From assembly GCA_902587755.1 (NCBI GenBank), contig CACIMN010000001.1, positions 186,001 through 250,000 of the forward strand: 64,000 bases of DNA. The letters run 5' to 3'. Positions 18,089 to 25,125 of this stretch are shown here, in pieces. Each line of letters begins with the position of its first letter. Within the stretch, counting starts at the first letter, position 1. The stretch is from an uncultured Pelagibacteraceae bacterium. GTDB lineage: Bacteria > Pseudomonadota > Alphaproteobacteria > Pelagibacterales > Pelagibacteraceae. Made by a program: the position numbers and the translations under genes. Under the pieces are notes generated by a model. That model saw nothing but the letters and a program-made list of their open reading frames with translations, was not told where the DNA came from and searched no databases.

Positions 18089-18270
18089 GATTTGAGCTCC
18101 ACTTTGTATCCATTTTTTTTAAATATTTTTATGATTTTATCCCAGACTAAACTGTTGTGTTCACCTGGTAATATTTCGAATTTGAATGTTTTTTTATAAA
18201 CGGGGTCGCAGTTATCATACGCAACGTAAGCACTCACATGACAGTACTTACAGACACGGCCTATTTCCAT
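18085..18270 (-). CDS. Small CxxCH protein, unrecognised (mini-island)
   Basis: This 61-residue ORF is supported by an AGGAG ribosome-binding sequence about 9 nt before its ATG and by the ATGA overlap with the secreted protein gene downstream. The N-terminus has VCKYCHVSAY and a further cysteine at about position 20 (DNCDP), a pattern compatible with zinc binding, although too short to assign a family. The second half has alternating hydrophobic residues and a basic KIIKIFKKNGYK stretch. There is no signal peptide, unlike its partner. A haem c role is unlikely because CKYCH lies at the extreme N-terminus of a protein without an export signal. Confidence 0.6.
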   Translation of the reverse strand: MEIGRVCKYCHVSAYVAYDNCDPVYKKTFKFEILPGEHNSLVWDKIIKIFKKNGYKVELKS

Positions 18271-18333
18271 ATATTGGAACTCCTATTGTTGATTGATTTT
18301 TTGAGAGTTAAAAGTTTGTAATTGGTTATGGTC

Positions 18334-18410
18334 TCAATCCTTTTCGTTTTGATCGAATTACGCAACAAGGGAGATAACAAAAAAAGCGGAATACGATAGA
18401 AAAGGATTGA
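18334..18410. repeat. Inverted repeat in the divergent intergenic region of the mini-island
   Basis: TCAATCCTTTTC (18334-18345) and its exact reverse complement GAAAAGGATTGA (18399-18410) enclose 53 bp. The 235-bp region 18271-18505 between the divergent gene pairs is otherwise non-coding. The arms could close a structured RNA, form two halves of an operator for both promoters, or be a remnant element end. Confidence 0.6.
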
Positions 18411-18505
18411 AATCCAATGCATGATTCCATTTAAATAATAGCTTATTGGTTTTATTTAGACTCAATTTTGTTTAAATAAAGACTTTAGTTTATTATATTC
18501 AAAAA

Positions 18506-18979
18506 ATGGTTTTTGGACTTTTTAAGGATTATAAAAAAATTGCTGCTGAAGGTATAGACGAGGAATTTAAAGCTTTTGAAAAACTTTTAAAAAGTAAAAA
18601 AGGCAAAATAACTCCAGAAGTTTTTAAAAAAGAATATGAAAAGAAACTTTTTTTCAGAAAAGTAAAATGTGACTTAGGTTTGCGGGATTTTGGCTATGAA
18701 TTTGCATTTAGTGTAAATGATGATTATGTGCCATTTTGGTTCTATGGCTGGTTTAAGAAAAAAAAAATTGATAGCTTTGAATTCTCATGCCTTGATGAAA
18801 GATTCTACAATATAGAGGGTTATTTAAGTCTTAAAGATGGTTCAAGATCAATTGCAGTTATTAATAAAGGTGGTATTGGGATGTATGGAGGTTCAAAAGC
18901 ATTAAAAAAACTATTAATAAAAGATTATGGTTTTGAGGATGAAAAAGGTGGCTTTGTAGATCAAGGTAAACATCTATAA
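18506..18979 (+). CDS. Unrecognised cytoplasmic protein (mini-island)
   Basis: This 157-residue protein shows no family I can name. It is soluble, lysine- and aromatic-rich, with helical charged segments at the N-terminus (about 10-50) and a more beta-like middle containing DDYVPFWFYGWF and EFSCLDERFY. A glycine-rich GGIGMYGGSK stretch lies near 122-131. Some codons, such as a CGG arginine in LGLRDFGY, are rare in the neighbouring core genes, consistent with foreign origin. It is followed after 21 bp by a small membrane protein in the same direction, so the two may form an operon. Confidence 0.65.
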   Translation: MVFGLFKDYKKIAAEGIDEEFKAFEKLLKSKKGKITPEVFKKEYEKKLFFRKVKCDLGLRDFGYEFAFSVNDDYVPFWFYGWFKKKKIDSFEFSCLDERFYNIEGYLSLKDGSRSIAVINKGGIGMYGGSKALKKLLIKDYGFEDEKGGFVDQGKHL

Positions 18980-19000
18980 AATTTAAAGATCAATTGTTTT

Positions 19001-19318
19001 ATGATAAATACTATTTTATTTGGTATCGGTATCTTTTTCGTTATTGCCTATGCTTATGGTTATTTAAGTAATCAAGAATACAAATCAAATACGATTTTAA
19101 GGACAATAGTTCATTGGATTATGGCTTTAGGTTTTTTTCTAGTTCATGATGTGCCAGCCATTCATTTACTTTATACTTTTCCGTTAGGTATTGGTTTGGC
19201 TTTTGCAGGTATTAAATTTTATCCACGCACTAATCCAATGACCATTCTTGTAGTGTCAGCAATAATTTGGTCTTTTGTATTGATGGGTTTATCTGATTAT
19301 TTTGGAACTTTTGCATAA
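19001..19318 (+). CDS. Small integral membrane protein, unrecognised (mini-island)
   Basis: The 105 residues are mostly hydrophobic, with about four predicted membrane segments (roughly 2-21, 33-50, 55-72 and 79-98) and short loops. I do not recognise a family. It lies downstream of the 157-residue gene in the same orientation and ends about 50 bp before the right arm-like motif. Hydrophobic ORFs can arise by chance in AT-rich DNA, but a length above 100 codons, evenly spaced spans and its place behind another plus-strand gene support it. Confidence 0.6.
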   Translation: MINTILFGIGIFFVIAYAYGYLSNQEYKSNTILRTIVHWIMALGFFLVHDVPAIHLLYTFPLGIGLAFAGIKFYPRTNPMTILVVSAIIWSFVLMGLSDYFGTFA

Positions 19319-19366
19319 ATAGTTTTTAAATTACTATCAAGACCAATACACTTCTGATTAATTTTA

Positions 19367-19387
19367 TTACACAATTTCGTACACAAT
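19367..19387 (+). repeat. Right copy of 21-bp motif inside island end (candidate integrase arm site)
   Basis: TTACACAATTTCGTACACAAT. It is the same-orientation partner of 17505-17525 with two mismatches. The direct repeat ACACAAT occurs twice, 12 bp apart. It lies 72 bp inside the intact tRNA boundary. Confidence 0.6.
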
Positions 19388-19460
19388 AAAAAAATTTTTA
19401 TAGAGTTTTTTGCTTAAAATTTGAAAAACTAAAATTACTAAACGTTGATTTTACTGGATT

Positions 19461-19537
19461 TGGTGGGCCCGCCAGGACTCGAACCTGGGACCAATACATT
19501 ATGAGTGTACTGCTCTAACCAACTGAGCTACAGGCCC
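19461..19537 (-). tRNA. tRNA with CAU anticodon, probably tRNA-Ile2 (else elongator Met)
   Basis: The minus-strand sequence GGGCCTGTAGCTCAGTTGG... folds into a full 77-nt cloverleaf with encoded CCA. It has a normal T loop (TTCGAGT) and anticodon loop CTCATAA, giving CAU. Acceptor pairs C4-G69 and C5-G68 match the pairs that mark lysidine-modified tRNA-Ile2 in E. coli, whereas elongator tRNA-Met has A/U pairs there, so I favour Ile2 read with TilS. The 3' half is duplicated at 17397-17442 as the island boundary. Confidence 0.9.
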
Positions 19538-19596
19538 TTAAACTTAGATTAGTTATATCATTTTTTGGAAGTTATCAATTAAAGATAATTAAATCA

Positions 19597-19671
19597 TGGT
19601 GGGCCGTGTTGGTTACGCTCCAACTACCCCTGCAATGTCAATGCAGTACTCTACTATTGAGCTAACGGCCC
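19597..19671 (-). tRNA. tRNA-Val (GAC) with aberrant D and T loops
   Basis: The 75-nt minus-strand RNA has four well paired stems: acceptor GGGCCGT/ACGGCCC, D stem GCTC/GAGT, anticodon stem CTGCA/TGCAG and T stem GTTGG/CCAAC. It encodes CCA. The anticodon loop TTGACAT gives GAC, valine. The T loop is AGCGTAA instead of TTCRANN, and the D loop is AATAGTA, lacking G18. G19 and C56 are still present. It begins 4 nt after the rpoD stop and probably rides on the rpoD transcript. Confidence 0.8.
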
Positions 19672-19675
19672 ATTT

Positions 19676-21499
19676 TTAACTTTCAAGAAAACTTTTTAAT
19701 TGTTTTGATCTACTTGGATGTTTTAATTTTCTAAGTGCTTTAGCCTCTATCTGTCTTATTCTTTCTCTTGTAACTGAAAACTGCAATCCTACTTCCTCCA
19801 AGGTATGGTCGGTATTCATTCCTACACCAAATCTCATTCTCAAAACCCTTTCTTCTCTAGGTGTAAGTGTAGATAAAATTTTTGTAGTTGCTTCTCCAAG
19901 ATTTGACTTAATTGCTTGCTCTAGGGGTGCTAATGCTTTTGTGTCCTCTATAAAATCTCCTAAGCTACTATCTTCCTCATCACCAACTGGTTTTTCTAAC
20001 GAAACAGGCTCTTTAGAAATTTTTAAAACTTTTCTAACTTTATCTAACGGCATTCTCAATTTTTGTGCAAGTTCTTCGGGTGTAGCCTCTCTTCCGAACT
20101 CACTTAATATTAACCTTTGTGTTCTAACAATTTTATTAATTGTTTCAATCATATGAACTGGAATTCTAATTGTTCTTGCTTGATCTGCTATTGATCTCGT
20201 TATTGCCTGCCTAATCCACCAAGTTGCATAAGTAGAAAATTTATAACCTCTCCTATATTCAAACTTATCTACTGCTTTCATTAACCCAATATTACCTTCC
20301 TGAATTAAATCTAAAAACTGAAGCCCTCTATTTGTATATTTTTTTGCAATTGAAATAACTAACCTTAAATTAGCTTCTACCATCTCTTTCTTTGCTATTC
20401 GCGACTCCTTTTCACCTTTTTGAATTCTGCTTACTAATTTTTTAAAATCTGTGACTGAAATTCCAAGTTTATGACTTGTTTCAACTAGTCTTTCTCTAAT
20501 ATTTTTAAATTCTTCTTTATTTTTGGAAAAAAATTGCTTCCACACTGAATTAGTATCTAAGAATTTTTTTAAATTAGGATTTATTTCATTTCCTACATAA
20601 AATTTAATAAATTCATTTCTGGGTATTTTATGATCCATTGCAAGCCTTAAAAGATTACCCTCTAATGAAATAATTTTTTTATTTTCTACATAATGTTTTT
20701 GAACTAATTCCTCTAAAACTGATGGGGATAATTGAAGAGATTTTATATTTTCTAAAATACCATTGACTATTTTTTCGTAACCTTTTTCTTTAGCTGTTGA
20801 AAAAGTTTGCGAATTTAGAACGCAATCAAGTTTTTCTTTTTGGTACTTTATTAATTTATTATATTCCTTTGTGAGTGTATTAACAGTTTTTAAAACTTTA
20901 GGCTTTATTTCTGTCTCCATTGCAGCAAGTGTTGGATTAAAATCATCTTCTTCATCAGAGGTGGTATCTTCTTTATCATTTTCACCTGCATTTTTTTGTT
21001 TGGCACTTTGTCCTGTGGTTTCATCTTCCATATAATTAGTGTCAATATCAATAATTTCCCTGACGAGAATTTCGTCTTTTTGAAGTTGTTCATTCCATTC
21101 AAAAAACTGTTGTGCTGTGATTGGGCTTTGAGAAAGTGCAATTAACATTACATCTTTTCCAGCCTCTATTCTTTTTGCGATAGCTATTTCACCTTCTCTA
21201 GATAAAAGCTCAACACCACCCATTTCTCTTAGATACATTCTTATAGGGTCGTCACTTTTCTCAATTGTTTTTCCTTCTTCTTTATTAGAATTTTCTTTTT
21301 TTCTTAGAACTTTAAAGTCAGATTTTTTTTCAACCAAAGTTACCTTTTCGTCTAATATGTGAATGAATGCTTGAGCTAAATTTTCATTAGATAAGTTTCT
21401 TTTACCAAGTGATTTACTTAATTCCTCATAAGTTATAAAACCTCTATGGGTTCCTCGACCCATAAGTCTAGCAAACGATTTTGTAATTATTCTTTCCAC
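19676..21499 (-). CDS. rpoD: RNA polymerase primary sigma factor RpoD (sigma70)
   Basis: This is the housekeeping sigma factor that directs RNA polymerase to -35/-10 promoters. The 607-residue protein has region 1.1 at the N-terminus, region 1.2 ([11 protein letters not shown]) and a long acidic non-conserved insert near 165-200. Region 2 carries [32 protein letters not shown] and [13 protein letters not shown]. Regions 3 and 4 follow, the latter with [13 protein letters not shown] and the helix-turn-helix [27 protein letters not shown]. It follows dnaG (67-bp gap), the classical macromolecular synthesis arrangement, and ends 4 nt before tRNA-Val with no terminator. Confidence 0.98.
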   Translation of the reverse strand: MERIITKSFARLMGRGTHRGFITYEELSKSLGKRNLSNENLAQAFIHILDEKVTLVEKKSDFKVLRKKENSNKEEGKTIEKSDDPIRMYLREMGGVELLSREGEIAIAKRIEAGKDVMLIALSQSPITAQQFFEWNEQLQKDEILVREIIDIDTNYMEDETTGQSAKQKNAGENDKEDTTSDEEDDFNPTLAAMETEIKPKVLKTVNTLTKEYNKLIKYQKEKLDCVLNSQTFSTAKEKGYEKIVNGILENIKSLQLSPSVLEELVQKHYVENKKIISLEGNLLRLAMDHKIPRNEFIKFYVGNEINPNLKKFLDTNSVWKQFFSKNKEEFKNIRERLVETSHKLGISVTDFKKLVSRIQKGEKESRIAKKEMVEANLRLVISIAKKYTNRGLQFLDLIQEGNIGLMKAVDKFEYRRGYKFSTYATWWIRQAITRSIADQARTIRIPVHMIETINKIVRTQRLILSEFGREATPEELAQKLRMPLDKVRKVLKISKEPVSLEKPVGDEEDSSLGDFIEDTKALAPLEQAIKSNLGEATTKILSTLTPREERVLRMRFGVGMNTDHTLEEVGLQFSVTRERIRQIEAKALRKLKHPSRSKQLKSFLES

Positions 21500-21566
21500 A
21501 GTAATTTGAATTTGAAGGTCTTATATAATGTCAATTATACAAAAATCCATTACTAATTTAGTCGGT

Positions 21567-23342
21567 TTAATTGAGATTCTGCTTTTTTTTTAGCTCTTTA
21601 AGCTCATTAAATGTAGTCTCACTCATATCAACTGAAAACTTTGATTCTAATTCTTGAATTCTAAACTCTAGATCATAATTCATTAAATCTCTAGAGATGT
21701 CCTCTAATAATTCAATTATTTTTTGATCATTATCAGATTGATTTTTTAAAATATGTTTAATTGGAGCAAATTTATTTATTTTTTCTGTTAACTGAACATC
21801 TAAGTCAAGATCTTGAATTGTGATTTGAGAACTGGATTTCAATTTTTCAATAATCATTTCAAATATTTTTTTATTATACTCAGTAAATAATTTAATATTT
21901 TCAATCAAATGAATATTTGCTTGCAACAAATCTAATTTGTTTATTATCAAGTATAATAAAGAAAATTCTTTTAATTCAACTCCAGTCAATGACTGACTTT
22001 CTTGAAAATATTTTTTTGTACTCTCTAAAGATTTTGTATTTTTTTTATTAAATCTTTTATTATTTTGATTGGAATGTGGTGTTAGTTCAGCAATTTTTTC
22101 TAAAAAATATTCTAAAACATATTTTTTTATAAAATCATCTCTAATTGTATTTGCAATTTCTCTTAGTTTTTTTTCAAAAATAGCCATCGATGATGGATTA
22201 TTTTTAGTTTGTTTTTTATAATGACTAAAAATAAATTGATGAATTGATAATTTGCTCTGCTTTGTAAAATCTAAAAAATTAGCCTTGCCATATTTATTCA
22301 CATAGCTATCTGGATCTTCTCTCTCTGGAAGAAATAAAAATGAAATTTGTTTTTCAGGTTTCAATTCCTTTATTGAATTTTCGGCAGCTCTAACAGCAGC
22401 TTTATATCCGCTTTCATCCCCATCAAAACAAATTATAATATCATCAAAAAATTGGTTTAAAGTCAAAATTTGTTTATCTGTTAAAGATGTGCCAAGATTT
22501 GCAACAACATTGTCAATTCCATTTTTACTCAGACCTACTACATCCATATATCCTTCAACTAGATAAATATGATCGATCTTGTTAGAAAGCTTTCTTGCTA
22601 GATCCAAATTATATAAATTTGATCCTTTTTTAAAAAAATTTGTCTCAGGTGAATTAATATATTTGGCTAAGTAGTCTAAATTTTCAATTATTCTTCCACC
22701 TAAAGCTATTGGTTGACCTGAAATATTATTGATTGGAAATATTAATCGACCTCTAAATCTTTCGACATATTTTTTTTTTTTCTCATCTAAATAAAATAAA
22801 CCAGTTTCTTCTAAAGTTTGTTCATTATAATCTTTTTTTAATTTTTCAAAATAATTTGGATTTTTTTCCACATATCCTATTTTAAATTTTTTTACCTCAT
22901 TTTTATTTAGTGATCTATTTTTTAAATAATCTCTTGCAATCGAATAATCTTCATTTTTTAAAAGTTTATTGTGATAAAAATCTACATAATTACTAAAAAT
23001 AGATTTATACTCATTCCATTTTTTCTCTCTTTCTTCATCTTGTTTTGAAAACATATACGGCTGCATTCCTGCTAATTGAGCCAAGTACTTAACTGCCTCT
23101 CCAAATTTTAAATTTTGAGTTTTCATTACAAAATCAAAAATATTACCGTGTTCAGAAGTTGCAAAACAGTGATAAAATTCTTTTTCGTCATTTACAGTAA
23201 AAGAAGGTGTTTTTTCATTTTTGAAAGGTGATAAACCTACAAATTCTTTACCTCTTTTTTTTAAAGAAACGGTTTTTGATACTACTGTTGAAACTTTCAG
23301 CCTGTTTTTAATTTCATCAAGATACTCTTTTGGGTATTTCAT
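21567..23342 (-). CDS. dnaG: DNA primase DnaG with degenerate zinc-binding motif
   Basis: DnaG makes RNA primers at replication forks with DnaB. The 591 residues show the N-terminal CHC2-type domain, the TOPRIM polymerase core (YLVEGYMDVVGL, FDGDESGYKAA) and a divergent C-terminal DnaB-binding region. The zinc ligands usually seen as CPFH...CFGC read SPFK (38-41) and CFAT (59-62), so only cysteine 59 remains and zinc binding is probably lost. I believe some alphaproteobacterial primases show similar loss. Its start forms a TAATG overlap with the yqeY stop, and rpoD follows. Confidence 0.95.
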   Translation of the reverse strand: MKYPKEYLDEIKNRLKVSTVVSKTVSLKKRGKEFVGLSPFKNEKTPSFTVNDEKEFYHCFATSEHGNIFDFVMKTQNLKFGEAVKYLAQLAGMQPYMFSKQDEEREKKWNEYKSIFSNYVDFYHNKLLKNEDYSIARDYLKNRSLNKNEVKKFKIGYVEKNPNYFEKLKKDYNEQTLEETGLFYLDEKKKKYVERFRGRLIFPINNISGQPIALGGRIIENLDYLAKYINSPETNFFKKGSNLYNLDLARKLSNKIDHIYLVEGYMDVVGLSKNGIDNVVANLGTSLTDKQILTLNQFFDDIIICFDGDESGYKAAVRAAENSIKELKPEKQISFLFLPEREDPDSYVNKYGKANFLDFTKQSKLSIHQFIFSHYKKQTKNNPSSMAIFEKKLREIANTIRDDFIKKYVLEYFLEKIAELTPHSNQNNKRFNKKNTKSLESTKKYFQESQSLTGVELKEFSLLYLIINKLDLLQANIHLIENIKLFTEYNKKIFEMIIEKLKSSSQITIQDLDLDVQLTEKINKFAPIKHILKNQSDNDQKIIELLEDISRDLMNYDLEFRIQELESKFSVDMSETTFNELKELKKKQNLN

Positions 23343-23803
23343 TATTTATTCAATAACTGTTTGATCAAGGATCCTGCTTTTGAAAAATCAATTTCATCTG
23401 CATGAGTTTTTTTTAATTCACCCATAACTTTACCCATATCTTTTAATGAATTTGCTCCAATCTTTGAAATTACATCTGCACAGATTTTCTTAGTTTCCTC
23501 CTCATTAAGTTGCTTGGGTAAAAAACTTGTTAAAATATCATATTCATTTTGCTCAACCTCTAAAAGATCTGTTCTATTATTTTTTTTATAAATATCGATT
23601 GATTCGGCTCGCTGCTTAACCATTTTTTTTAAAAGCTTCTTAATATCCTCATCATCAGTTTCCTTTTTATTAGGTCCTGATCTGTTAACAATGTCCAAAT
23701 CCTTGATAGAAGATAATATTAACCTATAGGTTGATATTTTATTTTTATCTTTAGATTTTAGAGCATTTTTATATTCGTTTTCGATGGTTTGTTTTAATGA
23801 CAT
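23342..23803 (-). CDS. yqeY: GatB/YqeY domain protein
   Basis: YqeY proteins are about 150 residues and resemble the C-terminal tRNA-binding helical domain of GatB. Some are thought to act in tRNA-dependent amidation or RNA binding, but their role is not settled. This 153-residue protein has the family segments KNKISTYRLILSSIK, MVKQRAESIDIYKKNNR, EQNEYDILTSFLPKQL and the C-terminal MGKVMGELKKTH. It is the first gene of a yqeY-dnaG-rpoD unit, an arrangement seen in many alphaproteobacteria, and is translationally coupled to dnaG by a TAATG overlap. Confidence 0.9.
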   Translation of the reverse strand: MSLKQTIENEYKNALKSKDKNKISTYRLILSSIKDLDIVNRSGPNKKETDDEDIKKLLKKMVKQRAESIDIYKKNNRTDLLEVEQNEYDILTSFLPKQLNEEETKKICADVISKIGANSLKDMGKVMGELKKTHADEIDFSKAGSLIKQLLNK

Positions 23804-23842
23804 ATTTTTTAATCTACTTTAAAGAAAAAATTCTTCAAAAGA

Positions 23843-23864
23843 AAAATTGTTTTTTTACAATTTT
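23843..23864. repeat. Short inverted repeat between yqeY and carA
   Basis: AAAATTGT and ACAATTTT enclose six T residues. It lies between divergent genes, so it is not a terminator. It could be an operator or simple AT-rich coincidence. Confidence 0.3.
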
Positions 23865-23878
23865 ATATTACATCTCGG

Positions 23879-23907
23879 TTGCGATAATAAAGCAATTATT
23901 GTATTAA
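23879..23907 (+). promoter_or_regulatory. Candidate promoter for carAB
   Basis: TTGCGA (23879-23884), 17-bp spacer, TATTAA (23902-23907). A start near 23914 would leave only about 15 nt before the carA TTG codon, which fits the lack of a Shine-Dalgarno sequence. Confidence 0.45.
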
Positions 23908-23928
23908 CCTTTAACTCATGAGTTGTAA

Positions 23929-25125
23929 TTGAACAAAAAAGCAAAAAAAATTAACTCAAAAATAAAATCTCAAATCAATACAGGCATTTTAGTTCTTGAA
24001 AATAAAAAGATATTTAAAGGAATTGGAATTGGATACCAAGGAGAGGCTACGGGCGAAATTTGCTTTAATACATCCCTAACAGGGTATCAGGAAATCATTT
24101 CTGATCCTTCATATGCAGGTCAAATTATTAACTTTACCTTTCCTCATATTGGTAATGTTGGAACCAATAAAGAAGATCATGAATCTGATAAAATATGGGC
24201 AAAAGGAGTAATAATTAACTCAGAAATAACATCACCTTCAAACTATAGGTCTTTTCTACATTTAGATGCTTGGTTAAAGAAAAATAAAATTGTAGGAATT
24301 ACTGGCTTAGATACAAGAAGCCTAACAAACTTTATAAGAGATAAAGGTGCACCTAAAGGAACAATATCTTATTCAAAAAATGGAAAATTTAATATTAGTA
24401 AACTAACTAATAACACCAATAAATGGAGTGGATTAAAAAATTTAGATCTTGCACAAGTAGTTTCAACTAAGAAAAATTATACTTGGAGAGGTTTTCAAAC
24501 CTGGAAAAAAGAGACAGGATATAAAAAGAATAATAAAAATTTATTTCATGTAGTTGCAGTTGATTATGGAATAAAAAAAAATATATTAAGATATTTCTCT
24601 GACTTTAACTGTAAGGTTACAGTTGTTTCTTGTAAAACAAATGCGCAAAAAATACTAAGTTTGAAACCAAATGGAATTTTTTTATCCAATGGACCAGGAG
24701 ACCCCGCTGCAACTGGAAAGTATTCAATCGCTATAATTAATGAACTCATAAAAAATAATTTACCTATATTTGGTATTTGTTTAGGTCATCAGATTTTGGC
24801 ATTAGCTTTAGGTGGCAAAACAAAAAAAATGAAGTTAGGACATAGAGGTGCAAACCATCCTGTTAAAAATTTAGTTAATGACAAAGTTGAAATTACAAGT
24901 CAAAATCATGGGTTTGTAGTAGTTGAAGAAACTTTACCAAAAAAAATTGAAGTAACTCATAAATCTCTTTTTGATAATACTATTGAAGGAATAAAGCTTA
25001 AAAATAAACCAATATTTTCAGTTCAATATCATCCAGAATCTAATCCTGGGCCTCAAGATAGTGTTTATTTGTTCGAGGAATTTATTAACAACATGAAAAA
25101 AAATGCCAAAAAGAAAAGATATTAA
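23929..25125 (+). CDS. carA: Carbamoyl-phosphate synthase small subunit CarA
   Basis: CarA is the glutaminase subunit. It releases ammonia from glutamine and channels it to CarB for carbamoyl phosphate, feeding arginine and pyrimidine synthesis. The N-terminal domain ([24 protein letters not shown]) and class I amidotransferase domain are clear, with nucleophile C284 in GICLGHQ and the catalytic histidine in QYHPES. The reading frame has no ATG ahead of the conserved start, so TTG at 23929 is the only plausible initiator. It overlaps the TGA of a 4-codon ATG mini-ORF. carB overlaps the 3' end by 23 bp. Confidence 0.95.
   Translation: MNKKAKKINSKIKSQINTGILVLENKKIFKGIGIGYQGEATGEICFNTSLTGYQEIISDPSYAGQIINFTFPHIGNVGTNKEDHESDKIWAKGVIINSEITSPSNYRSFLHLDAWLKKNKIVGITGLDTRSLTNFIRDKGAPKGTISYSKNGKFNISKLTNNTNKWSGLKNLDLAQVVSTKKNYTWRGFQTWKKETGYKKNNKNLFHVVAVDYGIKKNILRYFSDFNCKVTVVSCKTNAQKILSLKPNGIFLSNGPGDPAATGKYSIAIINELIKNNLPIFGICLGHQILALALGGKTKKMKLGHRGANHPVKNLVNDKVEITSQNHGFVVVEETLPKKIEVTHKSLFDNTIEGIKLKNKPIFSVQYHPESNPGPQDSVYLFEEFINNMKKNAKKKRY

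Larger units (their letters stand above)
17443..19460. mobile_element. About 2-kb tRNA-associated mini genomic island, no integrase
   Basis: The segment between the two tRNA repeats holds four small genes without recognisable core functions, in two divergent pairs (17525-18270 minus, 18506-19318 plus). Imperfect copies of a 21-bp motif lie just inside both ends. No tyrosine or serine recombinase is encoded, so the element would need an integrase in trans or is a deletion derivative. Neighbouring core genes (mlaC and tRNA/rpoD) are otherwise intact. The bounding repeat is seen directly; mobility is inferred. Confidence 0.75.

Noticed and set aside
21529-21534. TTGACA hexamer upstream of rpoD
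   Set aside because: No acceptable -10 hexamer lies at 16-18 bp, so I could not support a complete promoter.
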